Part shown: positions 19,044 to 32,506 of the stretch, piece by piece
Layout: each line of letters begins with the position of its first letter
Position numbering within the stretch: the stretch's first letter is position 1
Source of the DNA: Rhodanobacter sp. DHG33
GTDB lineage: Bacteria; Pseudomonadota; Gammaproteobacteria; Xanthomonadales; Rhodanobacteraceae
Assembly: GCF_014843005.1 (NCBI RefSeq)
Contig: NZ_JACYXM010000003.1
Location: 124,001-188,000 of the forward strand
Length of the DNA stretch: 64,000 bases
Reading direction: 5' to 3'
Made by a program: the position numbers and the translations under genes
Notes under the pieces: generated by a model
Database searches by the model: none
What the model was told of the DNA's origin: nothing
The model's input: only the letters and a program-made list of their open reading frames with translations

Positions 19044-19810
19044 ACGTCGCATTACCCCGCTGGTGCGTATTGATCCCCTGCCTCGACGAAGAGGCGGCGA
19101 TCCGTCACGTGGTCGAGTCCGTGCTCGCATTGAACGTCCCCGTGATCGTGGTGGACGACGGCTCGACGGACCGCACGCCGGACATCCTCGCCGCGCTGCC
19201 GGTGACCCTGATCCGCCATGCGCAGCGCCAGGGCAAGGGCCAGTCGCTGCGCGACGGTTTCCGCGAGGCGCTGCGCCAGGGCTACGAGGCCGTGCTGACC
19301 ATGGACGGCGACGGCCAGCATCTGGCTGCCGATATCCCGCGCCTCGTGGCCGCCGCCGCCGCGCATCCCGGCGAAATGGTGATCGGCGCGCGCCTGCTGG
19401 ACAAAGCGCAGCAGCCGAACGGCCGCCGCCGCGCCAACGCCGTCGCCGACTGGGGCATTTCCTGGGGCTGCGGCCAGCCGGTGGCCGATACGCAGAGCGG
19501 GCAGCGCTGGTATCCGCGCGCCGCGCTGGACCTGGTCGACCTGCCGGCACAGGACTTCGTGTTCGAGGCCGCCATCCTCATCGCGGCATCGCGCGAACTG
19601 CACATGGGCGTGGTGTCGGTACCCATCGCTTCGCGCTATCCGTCAAACGCGCGCCCCAGCCATTTGCGCCCGGTGCTGGATGTCAGCCGCATCACGCTCT
19701 ACACGATAGGCCGTGTGGTGCATTATGGACACATGGTGAAAAGCTACCGCCGCTCGCACACCGCACCACGCGTGCTCGACGACACGCGCCGGATTCAGCC
19801 GGCGCCGTGA
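19040..19810 (+). CDS. Family 2 glycosyltransferase of the aryl polyene-type locus
   Basis: GT-A fold transferase with VIVVDDGSTDRT and MDGDGQH, the nucleotide- and metal-binding motifs of family 2, in 256 residues. No membrane anchor is evident. The frame has no ATG before the conserved start; the TTG at 19040 overlaps the upstream TGA (TTGA), consistent with translational coupling. It probably adds a sugar or other group to the pigment lipid, as in related clusters; the donor is unknown. Its 3' end overlaps the convergent acyltransferase gene by 16 bp. Confidence 0.82.
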   Translation: MNVALPRWCVLIPCLDEEAAIRHVVESVLALNVPVIVVDDGSTDRTPDILAALPVTLIRHAQRQGKGQSLRDGFREALRQGYEAVLTMDGDGQHLAADIPRLVAAAAAHPGEMVIGARLLDKAQQPNGRRRANAVADWGISWGCGQPVADTQSGQRWYPRAALDLVDLPAQDFVFEAAILIAASRELHMGVVSVPIASRYPSNARPSHLRPVLDVSRITLYTIGRVVHYGHMVKSYRRSHTAPRVLDDTRRIQPAP

Positions 19811-20727
19811 CGTTCCGGCGCAGGCGGCTGTGCCCAGAAATCATGGAAGTTGAACCAGTTGTACGGTTCCACATGCACGTAATGCTCCAGCCGTGCGGCA
19901 TAGCGCGCCAGCAGGGCGTCCAGTGCAGGGCCCCGCTGCTCGCGCGGGATCGTCACGCATTCGGCAAACGGTTCGAACACCAGCCGGTAGCGGTTGCCGC
20001 CGAGATAAAGGCCGAAGCACAGCAGCACCGGCACCTTGAGCGCGGCGGCCAGCAGCCACGGCCCCACCGGCAGCGGCGCGGGCGCGCCGAGAAAATCCAC
20101 CGAGCGCTGCGCTTCGTGCTTGCCGGCGCGATCGGCCAGCAGCGCCACCATCGCGCCCTGCCGGCAGGCCTCGGCGGCGGTCAGCACCACGTGGGCGCCC
20201 CCATGCGAAGCATCGATCACGGCGTTGCCGACGCTGGGGGCCAGAGCTTCGAGCAGCTCGGTCATCGCCGGCGTCTTGCCCTTGTCCAGCACGACGCGCA
20301 GCTGCGCATCGGGGCGACGCGCGCCCAGCGCACGCAAGGCTTCGAAGCTGCCCTGGTGCGAGCCCACGAGCAACACGCCACGCTTTCCGTCAAGGCAACG
20401 TTCCAGTTCGGCCAGCCCTTCGACTTCGATGTCGAAACCGCGCTCGCCGTGCGCCAGCAGATAGATCCGATCCAGCGAGGTGACGGCAAAGCCATGGAAC
20501 TGGCGCAGCATCGCCCACACGCTCGGCGGACGGCCGAATACGCGCGTGAGGTATTGCCGCGAAGCGCGCCGCTCGGTGCCCCGACGCAGGAAGTAGTACA
20601 GCGTGATCGGATACAACAGCAGCCGGCCGAAACGGCGACCGCCATGCAGGGCCAATGTAAGAACCAACCACAGACCGAAGCGGCTGCCGCCTTCGCGTTG
20701 CTCGCGCCAGTGCGTGGCCTCCCCCAT
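19795..20727 (-). CDS. LpxL/HtrB-like acyltransferase of the aryl polyene-type locus
   Basis: Member of the lysophospholipid/lipid A acyltransferase superfamily. The HX4E motif is seen in GSHQGSFEAL, with an N-terminal hydrophobic helix (LWLVLTLALHGG) for membrane attachment. It has 310 residues. In aryl polyene and xanthomonadin clusters such enzymes move the aryl polyene from ACP to a lipid head. The ACP gene lies 14 bp upstream on the same strand. A housekeeping lipid A role is possible but less likely given the neighbours. Confidence 0.8.
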   Translation of the reverse strand: MGEATHWREQREGGSRFGLWLVLTLALHGGRRFGRLLLYPITLYYFLRRGTERRASRQYLTRVFGRPPSVWAMLRQFHGFAVTSLDRIYLLAHGERGFDIEVEGLAELERCLDGKRGVLLVGSHQGSFEALRALGARRPDAQLRVVLDKGKTPAMTELLEALAPSVGNAVIDASHGGAHVVLTAAEACRQGAMVALLADRAGKHEAQRSVDFLGAPAPLPVGPWLLAAALKVPVLLCFGLYLGGNRYRLVFEPFAECVTIPREQRGPALDALLARYAARLEHYVHVEPYNWFNFHDFWAQPPAPERHGAG

Positions 20728-20741
20728 GTGCAGTCGGCTCT

Positions 20742-21014
20742 TCAGCCGTGCGCGCGATGCGCTTCGACAAACGCGCTGAGTTCGCGCAGGCTGGCGAAGA
20801 TGCGTTTGTTGTCGGGATGGTCGGAACGCAGCTGGAAACCGTAGCGCTTGGATATCGCCAGCGCGATCTCCAGCGCATCGATGGAATCCAGCCCCAGTTC
20901 GCCGCCGAACAACGGCGCGTCCGGATCGAGCTTTGCGGGATCGACCGCTTCGAGGTTCAGACTTTCCACAATGAGGATGGCCAGCTCATGCTGGTCAGCA
21001 GTCAATTCGGCCAT
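20742..21014 (-). CDS. Acyl carrier protein of the aryl polyene-type locus
   Basis: Small acidic ACP with the phosphopantetheine serine in GLDSIDALEI. The ATG at 21014 gives 90 residues, normal for an ACP, and starts where family similarity begins. A longer form from ATG 21074 has a better Shine-Dalgarno (AAGGA, 4 nt) but adds 20 residues unlike an ACP, so the start is uncertain. It is likely cotranscribed with the acyltransferase and divergent from the chorismatase gene. It would carry the 3- or 4-hydroxybenzoyl starter and growing polyene. Confidence 0.85.
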   Translation of the reverse strand: MAELTADQHELAILIVESLNLEAVDPAKLDPDAPLFGGELGLDSIDALEIALAISKRYGFQLRSDHPDNKRIFASLRELSAFVEAHRAHG

Positions 21015-21102
21015 GCGCGCGAAAACTCTGGAAACGTCGTCGAAACGGTGGAAAGCGTCGGCAAAGTGTAACATGGCGTCCTTGTCATTCCTGGTTGCGA
21101 GC

Positions 21103-22095
21103 ATGATCGAGGGTCGTGAAAGCAGGAGGGTCGGGAACGACCCGGTGCGTGCGCCACGCATTTCCTATCGCATGGACGACGCCCCTGCTCTGCTTGCCGA
21201 GCCTGGCACACTGGCCGTGCTCGGTTTCGGCGGCCATGCCGCCGGCAGCGACGATCCGCGCTGGCTGCGCGTGCCGCTGGAAGCTTTCGACGCACCCGCC
21301 AGCTGCGAGCTGTGGCAAGTGGATGGTCCCGTCCAATGCGGCAGCCACGGCGCGTTGCACTGGTCGGCTGGCGGCGGCTGGCTGTTCGCCGCGCTGGAAC
21401 TGGACGAACGCGAGCACGGCGGCCCGGCGGGCGCGGCCCGTACCGCCTACGCGCACCTGCGCGACTTCATCCGCGGCCGGGACGAACAACAGGTGCTGCG
21501 CATCTGGAACTACCAGGGCGCCATCAACGAGGGTGCCGGCGACACCGAGCGCTACAAGCTGTTCTGCGACGGCCGGGCCGAAGGTTGCGGCGACTGGTTC
21601 GCCCAGGGCTACCCGGCCGCCACCGCGATCGGACACCACGGCAACCCGCACCTCCTGCAGATCTATATGCTCGCCAGCGCGCACGCCGGCACGCCGGTCG
21701 AGAACCCGCGCCAGGTCAGCGCCTGGCGCTACCCGCGCCAATACGGCCGCACTTCGCCCGGCTTCGCCCGCGCCATGCGCCTGCCTGCGCAGGACGCACT
21801 GGCGATCTCCGGCACCGCCGCCGTGGTGGGTCACGCCTCCGCGCATGAGGGCGATACCGCCGCGCAGCTGGACGAAATCCTCGTCAATCTCGAAGCCCTG
21901 CTCGCCAGCGCCGGCATGCCGGCCGGCTTCGATACCCACGCGCCGCTGAAAGCCTACGTGCGGCACGGCGCCGATGCGGCGCACGTGCGCGAGAAACTCC
22001 AGCAGCGCCTGCCCGGCGTGCCCGTGCTGCTGCTGCACGGCGACGTGTGCCGCAGCGAATTGCTGGTGGAACTGGATGGGTGGCGTTACGCCTAG
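21103..22095 (+). CDS. xanB2: Chorismatase, XanB2-like (hydroxybenzoate-forming)
   Basis: Resembles the chorismatase/pteridine-dependent-dioxygenase-like family, which converts chorismate into 3- and 4-hydroxybenzoate. In Xanthomonas, XanB2 supplies 3-HBA for xanthomonadin and 4-HBA for ubiquinone. Visible family-like stretches are RIWNYQGAINEG, RYKLFCDGRAE, SAWRYPRQYGR and GTAAVVGHASAHEGD. The ATG at 21103 gives 330 residues but has no Shine-Dalgarno. A GTG at 21145 and an ATG at 21172 are alternatives, the former 14 nt after an AGGAGGG. It is divergent from the ACP gene, which supports a pigment-precursor role. Confidence 0.82.
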   Translation: MIEGRESRRVGNDPVRAPRISYRMDDAPALLAEPGTLAVLGFGGHAAGSDDPRWLRVPLEAFDAPASCELWQVDGPVQCGSHGALHWSAGGGWLFAALELDEREHGGPAGAARTAYAHLRDFIRGRDEQQVLRIWNYQGAINEGAGDTERYKLFCDGRAEGCGDWFAQGYPAATAIGHHGNPHLLQIYMLASAHAGTPVENPRQVSAWRYPRQYGRTSPGFARAMRLPAQDALAISGTAAVVGHASAHEGDTAAQLDEILVNLEALLASAGMPAGFDTHAPLKAYVRHGADAAHVREKLQQRLPGVPVLLLHGDVCRSELLVELDGWRYA

Positions 22096-22104
22096 CCGGC
22101 GCGA

Positions 22105-22134
22105 TTCCATCCGCCACGACGTGGGCGGGAATCA
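22105..22134. terminator. Stem-loop between convergent chorismatase and glmU genes
   Basis: GATTCC and CCGCC on the left pair with GGCGG and GAATC on the right around an ACGACGTG loop, with a 2-nt bulge. It occupies the short space between two convergent stop codons. No T-run, so termination is only suggested. Confidence 0.35.
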
Positions 22135-22152
22135 CGCAAGGCGCGGCCTATA

Positions 22153-23526
22153 TCACGGCTCTTTCTTCGTCGGCCGAGTCCATCCCACCAGCGTGAGCTG
22201 GCGACCGCGCGCCACGGTGAGCTCGCCCGCGGGCGCGTCCCGGGTAATCACCGAACCGGCGCCGATGGTGGCCTGCGCGCCGATGGTCACCGGCGCCACG
22301 AGGGAGCTGTTGGAGCCGACGAAGACGCCGTCTTCGATGTAGGTGACGAACTTGTTCACGCCGTCGTAGTTGCAGGTGATGGTGCCGGCGCCGACGTTGA
22401 CGCCGCGGCCGATCACGGTATCGCCGAGATAGGTGAGGTGGTTGGCCTTGCTGTTCTCGCCGATGCGGGTCTTCTTGGTCTCGACGAAGTTGCCCACGTG
22501 CACGCCGGCGTCGAGTTCGGTACCGGGGCGCAGCCGTGCGAACGGACCGATGGTGCAGGGGCCGTGGGTGACCACGCCTTCCAGGTCGCAATGCGCCAGC
22601 ACCACGGTGCCGGCGGCCAGCTTGACGTCCTTCAGCCGGGAGAACGGGCCGACGCGCACCTCGTCGCCGAGGCTCACTTCGCCTTCGAGGATTACGTCGA
22701 TGTCCAGCTCCACGTCGCGGCCGTGGCTCACTTCGCCGCGCACGTCGACGCGCGTGGGATCGGCAAGGCGCACGCCGGCCAGCATCAGCGCGCGCGCGGC
22801 GCGCTGGCGGTATTCGGTCTCCAGCCCGGCGAGCTGCAGGGCGTCGTTCGCGCCCGAGGCTTCCACCGGATCGCTGCATTCCACGCTGAGCGCGGGGCGC
22901 ACTTCGCCCGCGGCCATCGCGAAGATGTCGGTGAGGTAGTACTCGCCTTGCGCGTTGTTGCGGTCGAGCTGGCCGATCCACTGGCGCAACGCGGCGGCCG
23001 GGGCGACAAGAATGCCGGTGTTCACCAGATCGATGGCGCGCTGCTCGTCGCTGGCGTCCTTCTCCTCGACCACGCTGCGTACGTGGCCGTTGCCGTCGCG
23101 CAGCACGCGCCCGTAGCCGCGCGGGTCGGCGACGCGAATCGCCAGCAGGCCGAAGCCACCTTCCACCTGCACCAGCTTTTGCAGGGTCTCGGCGCGGGTC
23201 AGCGGCACGTCGCCGTACAGCACCAGCACCTGCGCGCCGTCAGGCACGTCGGGCAAGGCCTGCTCCACCGCATGGCCGGTGCCCAGGCGCTCGGCCTGCA
23301 GGACCCAATGCAGGTCGGCCTGACCCGCGAATGCGGCTTGCACCTGGTCGCCGCCGTGACCGTACACCACGTGCACCGCGGCCGGCCGCAGCGCGCGCGC
23401 GGTGGCCAGCACATGCCCCAGCAGCGGCCGACCGGCCAACGGCATCAGCACCTTGGGGCGCGTGGATTTCATGCGCGTGCCGGCGCCGGCGGCGAGGACG
23501 ATGACGTGGAGAGGTGCCTGGTTCAT
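22153..23526 (-). CDS. glmU: Bifunctional GlcNAc-1-P uridylyltransferase / GlcN-1-P acetyltransferase
   Basis: Makes UDP-GlcNAc for peptidoglycan and lipopolysaccharide in two steps. The N-terminal half has the pyrophosphorylase signature [17 protein letters not shown], and VLYGDVPLT supplies the metal Asp. The C-terminal half is a left-handed beta-helix of hexapeptide repeats ([24 protein letters not shown]). The 457-residue length equals that of complete GlmU proteins. It lies downstream of the atp operon in the same direction, an arrangement shared by many gammaproteobacteria. A lipoprotein gene lies between it and atpC. Confidence 0.96.
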   Translation of the reverse strand: MNQAPLHVIVLAAGAGTRMKSTRPKVLMPLAGRPLLGHVLATARALRPAAVHVVYGHGGDQVQAAFAGQADLHWVLQAERLGTGHAVEQALPDVPDGAQVLVLYGDVPLTRAETLQKLVQVEGGFGLLAIRVADPRGYGRVLRDGNGHVRSVVEEKDASDEQRAIDLVNTGILVAPAAALRQWIGQLDRNNAQGEYYLTDIFAMAAGEVRPALSVECSDPVEASGANDALQLAGLETEYRQRAARALMLAGVRLADPTRVDVRGEVSHGRDVELDIDVILEGEVSLGDEVRVGPFSRLKDVKLAAGTVVLAHCDLEGVVTHGPCTIGPFARLRPGTELDAGVHVGNFVETKKTRIGENSKANHLTYLGDTVIGRGVNVGAGTITCNYDGVNKFVTYIEDGVFVGSNSSLVAPVTIGAQATIGAGSVITRDAPAGELTVARGRQLTLVGWTRPTKKEP

Positions 23527-23619
23527 GCGTGTCGGCCGTGACTTATGTTGACCGGGAAGTCTATCAGCCCCTCCTGTCGAACTCCGGCCGCGCGCATGAC
23601 GGCAGACTGGCGCGCCGGT

Positions 23620-24156
23620 TCAGCCTCGGGCCGGTGCGGACGACACCGTCGCCTTGCCGGCGCGGCATTCGAAACGGAACGCATACACCAGGCTGAACGG
23701 CTTGGTCTCGCTGTCCACTTCGTGGGTGTTGCCGTCCGCATCGGCTGCCCAATGGCTGATCTGCAGCGGCGCGAACTGCCATTGCATCACTGCCGTGCGC
23801 ACGGCATCGAAAAACTGCGGCGGAATGGATGCGCCCGGGTCCCCGGCCGGCGGATAGTGCCGCACGTCGCTCGCCATGCCTGTGGCACCCACGATCACCT
23901 GCGCCTGCACGTCCACGACCGGCTGGCACGCGGCGAGCAGTGCCGGCGGGTAAACCGGCAACACGCGCTGGATCGTCCCGCCGCCCGTCGCTACATCGCC
24001 CAGGGCCAGCTTGTAATGCACCATCTGGCCATCGTCGATCATGTGATAGCTGGCCGAGCCCTCGTTTGGGGCCTTGACGGGCGGTTTGGCGACAGTGGCG
24101 CAACCCGCGATTCCTGCCGCGAGCAGGCCCGGAAACAGCGAATGCTTGCGTGTCAT
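23620..24156 (-). CDS. Putative lipoprotein with a TonB C-terminal-like region
   Basis: 178 residues starting MTRKHSLFPGLL, with lipobox IAGC at about residue 18, so probably a diacylated lipoprotein. The central part (VQAQVIVGATGMASDVRHY, then AVRTAVMQWQFAP) resembles the C-terminal domain of energy-transducer TonB-like proteins, without a transmembrane helix or proline-rich spacer. I do not recognise a specific function. It follows the atp operon terminator on the same strand and precedes glmU. Confidence 0.65.
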   Translation of the reverse strand: MTRKHSLFPGLLAAGIAGCATVAKPPVKAPNEGSASYHMIDDGQMVHYKLALGDVATGGGTIQRVLPVYPPALLAACQPVVDVQAQVIVGATGMASDVRHYPPAGDPGASIPPQFFDAVRTAVMQWQFAPLQISHWAADADGNTHEVDSETKPFSLVYAFRFECRAGKATVSSAPARG

Positions 24157-24255
24157 GCCGATCCGTCTCCATGGGGCGAATACAGGAGACGCTATCAGAT
24201 TACATTTGTAATTTAAAGCGCCGGTCGCGCCTCGCGGCAAAAGAGCCCGGACACG

Positions 24256-24278
24256 AAAACGCCGGCACGAGGCCGGCG
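24256..24278 (-). terminator. Terminator of the atp operon
   Basis: CGCCGGC and GCCGGCG arms (24260-24278) around a 5-nt loop, followed on the minus strand by GTTTTC. Located 120 bp after the atpC stop. Confidence 0.65.
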
Positions 24279-24327
24279 CTCTTTATCCGCAGTGTCCATC
24301 GAAGCCACAGCTTCTTTTTGAAAGCAC

Positions 24328-24341
24328 GGCCATGGATGGCC
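24328..24341. repeat. GGCCATGGATGGCC hairpin repeat
   Basis: Palindromic element with a GGCCA stem, TGGA loop and TGGCC arm, flanked by AGCAC...ACTGCT. The same design recurs in two other gaps of the atp operon (26422-26469 and 29050-29067), so it is a dispersed repeat family, not a unique terminator. Confidence 0.65.
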
Positions 24342-24398
24342 ACTGCTTGATCCTGCTCTGCGCCCAGAAAGAAGCGCACGAGCAAACAGCAAGCAACC

Positions 24399-24821
24399 TC
24401 AGTGCTTGAGGTTCTTGCGCAACCGCTCCAGCGCCTGCAGCTGGGCCATCGCCTCGGCCAGCTTGGCCTGCGCCTCGGACACTTCCAGCGCGTCGGTGCG
24501 GTTGGCCAGCGCGTCCTCGGCTTCCTTCTTGGCGCGCTGTGCAGCGGCCTCGTCCAGGTCAGCCGCGCGGATCGCGGTGTCGGCCAGCACGGTGACCACC
24601 TGCGGCTGCACTTCGAGGATGCCGCCGGATACATAGAACTGCTGGCGCTCGCCAGCAGCCAGCACCACCTCGACGTGACCGGGCTTGAGGCGGGTGATCA
24701 GCGGCGCATGGCGCGGCGTGATGCCCAGCTCGCCCAGCTCGCCAGTGGCGACGAGCATCGTGGCCTCGCCGGAGAAGATCTCGGCCTCGGCGCTGACGAT
24801 GTCGACTCGGAGGGTGGTCAT
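24399..24821 (-). CDS. atpC: ATP synthase F1 subunit epsilon
   Basis: Central-stalk subunit that couples rotation and inhibits ATP hydrolysis. The 140-residue protein has the beta-sandwich N-domain ([31 protein letters not shown]) followed by a two-helix C-domain rich in Ala/Glu/Lys. Last gene of the operon, 97 bp after atpD. Length and motifs match the proteobacterial epsilon subunit. Confidence 0.96.
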   Translation of the reverse strand: MTTLRVDIVSAEAEIFSGEATMLVATGELGELGITPRHAPLITRLKPGHVEVVLAAGERQQFYVSGGILEVQPQVVTVLADTAIRAADLDEAAAQRAKKEAEDALANRTDALEVSEAQAKLAEAMAQLQALERLRKNLKH

Positions 24822-24918
24822 GGTTGGTTACTCGTCACGTTCGCGGGAAACGATGGGGTGGGTAAAGGCTCGAACCGCGGCGCCTTGGCCGGCATGTCCA
24901 TGCCTTTGCGAAAGCCGC

Positions 24919-27398
<2,480 letters not shown>

Positions 27399-27460
27399 GT
27401 GTGCCTCAACCTGTCGGGTCTGTGCAATGCCGGCTCAACACCGGCGTGCCGTTCCGGGAA

Positions 27461-29011
<1,551 letters not shown>

Positions 29012-29049
29012 GGGTCGATATCCTGAAATTTGAAAGCTTTTTTAAGAGT

Positions 29050-29067
29050 CCGGCCATGGTTGGCCGG
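29050..29067. repeat. CCGGCCATGGTTGGCCGG hairpin repeat between atpH and atpA
   Basis: Stem CCGGCCA/TGGCCGG with a TGGT loop. Third atp-operon gap holding this repeat design. On the plus strand it is followed by CTTTTGCTCTTTT, but the atp genes are read on the other strand, so it is not an operon terminator. Confidence 0.6.
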
Positions 29068-29103
29068 CTTTTGCTCTTTTGCGAAATGGATTTCGCTTGA
29101 AAC

Positions 29104-29634
29104 TTAAATTAGGGCGCTGCCCAGGCGTTCCAAACGCCCGCGCGCGGAACCGTCGATCACTTCGCTGCCGGTATCGACCACCACGCCGGCCAGCAGCGAG
29201 GCATCGACCGATGTTTCCAGTTCGATCTCGCGCTTGAAGCGGCGCTTCAGCGATGCCTTGAGCTGTTCGGCCTGCGTCGCGTCCAGCGCCATCGCGCTGG
29301 TCACCTTGACCAGCAGCTGCGACTCGGACTCGCGGCGATACTGCTCGTACAGCGCCGCCACTTCCGGCAGCAGGGCCATGCGGCGGTTCTCGGCCAGTTC
29401 GCCCAGGAAATGCGCAAACGGCGCATCCGCCGGCATGCCGGCGGGCAGGTGCAGCGCCACGAGCTGGTCGGGCTGCACGCGCGGGTCGGTGCCGAGCACG
29501 GCCACGCGCGCGTCCTGCGCCACCGCCGCGGCGAACGCCAGCGCCTGCGACCACGCGGGCAGCGTGCCGCCGGCATGGGCCAGCTCGAATGCGGCGCGGG
29601 CGTAGGGACGGGCGAGGGTGATTGCCTGGGCCAT
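29104..29634 (-). CDS. atpH: ATP synthase F1 subunit delta
   Basis: Peripheral-stalk subunit joining F1 to the b subunits. 176 residues, starting MAQAITLARPYARAAFELA, with the C-terminal family stretch ETSVDASLLAGVVVDTGSEVIDGSARGRLERL. It starts 3 bp after the atpF stop. Confidence 0.96.
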   Translation of the reverse strand: MAQAITLARPYARAAFELAHAGGTLPAWSQALAFAAAVAQDARVAVLGTDPRVQPDQLVALHLPAGMPADAPFAHFLGELAENRRMALLPEVAALYEQYRRESESQLLVKVTSAMALDATQAEQLKASLKRRFKREIELETSVDASLLAGVVVDTGSEVIDGSARGRLERLGSALI

Positions 29635-29637
29635 GGA

Positions 29638-30108
29638 TCAGACCTCGGCGGCGAGCTGGTCGAGCAGCGCCTTGTGCGTGGAGGCATCCACCTCGCGCTG
29701 CACGATCTTCGAGGCGCCCTGCACGGCCAGCGCACCCACGCGCTCGCGCAGCTGCTCGCGCGCCTGCTGCGCCATCGCGGCGATGTCGTCCTGCGCCACG
29801 GCCTTCAGGCGGTTGATCTCGACGATGGCGTCGGCGCGGGCCTTGTCGAGGATGCCGTTGGCCTGCTGCTGCGCCTTGTCGATGATCTCCGACGCCTGCT
29901 GGCGCGCCTTGCGGATCTCGTCCGCCACCTTGGTGTCGGCGTCCTTCAGCTCGGCATGCGCGCGCTCGGCGGCGCTGAGGCCCTCGGCGATCTTGATCTG
30001 CCGTTCCTCGATGGCCTTGTTGATGTGCGGCCAGATGAACTGGACGCAGAACCAGATGAGGATGGCGAAAGCAATCATTTCGCCGATCAGAGTGCCGTTG
30101 GGAAGCAT
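29638..30108 (-). CDS. atpF: ATP synthase F0 subunit b
   Basis: Stator subunit: one N-terminal membrane helix (residues 7-27) followed by a long Ala/Lys/Glu-rich coiled-coil helix to residue 156, the standard length. Immediately precedes atpH. Separated from atpE by a 96-bp gap with a strong stem-loop. Confidence 0.96.
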   Translation of the reverse strand: MLPNGTLIGEMIAFAILIWFCVQFIWPHINKAIEERQIKIAEGLSAAERAHAELKDADTKVADEIRKARQQASEIIDKAQQQANGILDKARADAIVEINRLKAVAQDDIAAMAQQAREQLRERVGALAVQGASKIVQREVDASTHKALLDQLAAEV

Positions 30109-30168
30109 CGCTGCGTTACCTGTAACGTGGATTTACGAGTACGGGCGCCAAAGCTCCCGCACGAGGCA

Positions 30169-30192
30169 ACGGCGCCGCCGGGACGGCGCCGT
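30169..30192 (-). promoter_or_regulatory. Strong intercistronic stem-loop between atpE and atpF
   Basis: A 9-bp GC-only stem (ACGGCGCCG / CGGCGCCGT) with a 6-nt loop, 13 bp after the atpE stop and with no T-run. A plausible RNA processing or stability element, since c subunits are needed in about ten-fold excess over most others. Function is inference. Confidence 0.5.
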
Positions 30193-30204
30193 GAGCCAGG
30201 GCGA

Positions 30205-31359
<1,155 letters not shown>

Positions 31360-31725
31360 TCAACCCTTGAATCTGAATGCCACCAGATAAACCGTATAGG
31401 CAGCCACCAGCCCCGTCACGGCAGCCAGCGGCGGCAACTTGTACTTGAACAGGATCAATCCGAGCCCGCCCACGACCACTGCCCATTTCAGCAGCATGCC
31501 GAGCAGCAGCCGGAAGAAAGCCACCGCACCGCCGACCAGTCGACCGAAGGTCTGCACGGACAACAGCGCGGTACCCAGCGCTACCGTGAAACCTGCGGCG
31601 GCGGCCGAAACCGCCTCCCGATGTCCCTTCAGCAGGAACACCGCGCCAACCAATGCCGACACCACGAATTGCAGCAGAACAATGCGCAACGCGAGGCGCC
31701 GACCGGCGTCGAGACTGTTGAGCAC
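31360..31725 (-). CDS. atpI: ATP synthase subunit I (assembly/ion-transport accessory protein)
   Basis: Four-helix membrane protein at the head of the atp operon, thought to help c-ring assembly or Mg2+ supply. The GTG at 31725 is preceded by GGAGG 6 nt upstream and gives 121 residues; the ATG five codons earlier (31740) overlaps that Shine-Dalgarno and is less likely. Sequence is poorly conserved in this family, so the call rests on position, length and topology (LALRIVLLQFVVSALVGAVF, MLLKWAVVVGGLGLILF). Confidence 0.82.
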   Translation of the reverse strand: MLNSLDAGRRLALRIVLLQFVVSALVGAVFLLKGHREAVSAAAAGFTVALGTALLSVQTFGRLVGGAVAFFRLLLGMLLKWAVVVGGLGLILFKYKLPPLAAVTGLVAAYTVYLVAFRFKG

Positions 31726-31793
31726 GCGACCCCTCCGCATCGGCCCCGCCAGGCGGCACCGATACCAGCCACGAACGCGATCCAATCCGTAAA

Positions 31794-31823
31794 AGTATAT
31801 CAGCGCCCCGCTTGTAGCGACAA
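31794..31823 (-). promoter_or_regulatory. Candidate sigma-70 promoter of the atp operon
   Basis: On the minus strand TTGTCG (31823-31818) and TATACT (31799-31794) are separated by 18 bp. This puts the transcription start near 31787, about 60 nt before the atpI GTG. TATACT matches 5 of 6 consensus bases; the -35 matches 4 of 6. Confidence 0.6.
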
Positions 31824-31890
31824 CCCACGAACGCCGTCCAGGCTTGTCCGCAACCGGTCGACCGGCTGTCGTCGCCCGCTTGATTCGCCA

Positions 31891-31925
31891 AAAGAAAAGG
31901 GCCGGACTTGGGGAGAGTCCGGCCC
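31891..31925 (-). terminator. Intrinsic terminator of the phasin gene
   Basis: GGGCCGGACT and AGTCCGGCCC (31899-31908 and 31916-31925) form a perfect 10-bp stem with a 7-nt loop, followed on the minus strand by TTTTCTTT. It isolates the phasin gene from the atp promoter just downstream. Confidence 0.85.
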
Positions 31926-31972
31926 TTGCTGCCGCGCGGGAGGGGAAACCGACGGCAGGATGCTGCTTGAAC

Positions 31973-32353
31973 TTACTTGGCGGCCTTCTTGGCCACCGGC
32001 GCGGCTACCGCTTCGTTCGCGGCCTGACGCTGCTCCTGCGCGAGCGCCTGCAGCGACTCCGCAGTCTTCTGCGCCACGGCGACGATTTCCTGCGAAACGG
32101 CCACGGTGCGCTCGGCCTGCTCGCGGCTCAGCGTGGTGCCCTTTTCCCACAGACCACGCAGCGCTTCGGCGTCGCGGGTCTCGAGCACTTCGGCCACGAA
32201 CGCGGCCGAATCACGGGCCTGCTGTTCCAGCGCCTTGAGCTGCAGGCCGGCAACGGCCTCCAGGCCCTTCAGAGCCAGCGACTGCGCCTTGAACGCATTC
32301 TCGGTGGCCTGCTTGGTGTAAGCGAAAAACTGGTTGTTGAGCTGCTGAGTCAT
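31973..32353 (-). CDS. Phasin family protein
   Basis: 126-residue amphipathic, almost wholly helical protein (QLNNQFFAYTKQATENAF, then Ala/Gln/Glu-rich helices) ending in a basic PVAKKAAK tail, as in phasins that coat polyhydroxyalkanoate granules. ATG 32353 is preceded by GAGGGC. It is monocistronic, with a strong terminator behind and an AT-rich promoter region ahead. No PHA synthase is in the window, so the granule role is family knowledge and a general surfactant-like role is possible. Confidence 0.82.
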   Translation of the reverse strand: MTQQLNNQFFAYTKQATENAFKAQSLALKGLEAVAGLQLKALEQQARDSAAFVAEVLETRDAEALRGLWEKGTTLSREQAERTVAVSQEIVAVAQKTAESLQALAQEQRQAANEAVAAPVAKKAAK

Positions 32354-32391
32354 GAGCTTGCCCTCGCTGGGGTGTGCGGTTAGTGGAAGCC

Positions 32392-32421
32392 ACTCTAGCA
32401 AGCTTTTTTGTGCGATGCAAT
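32392..32421 (-). promoter_or_regulatory. Possible phasin promoter in an AT-rich stretch
   Basis: On the minus strand TTGCAT (32421-32416) and TAGAGT (32397-32392) are 18 bp apart, about 40 nt before the phasin ATG. The upstream bases 32421-32480 are unusually AT-rich for this GC-rich window, which would suit an UP element or regulator site. Confidence 0.4.
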
Positions 32422-32506
32422 ATATTTTTTGCTGAACGACCAGACCAGTGTTGAAATATTTATGTAACACAATACTTTGCGCAAACGAAACTCTCGTCGC
32501 GTCGCG

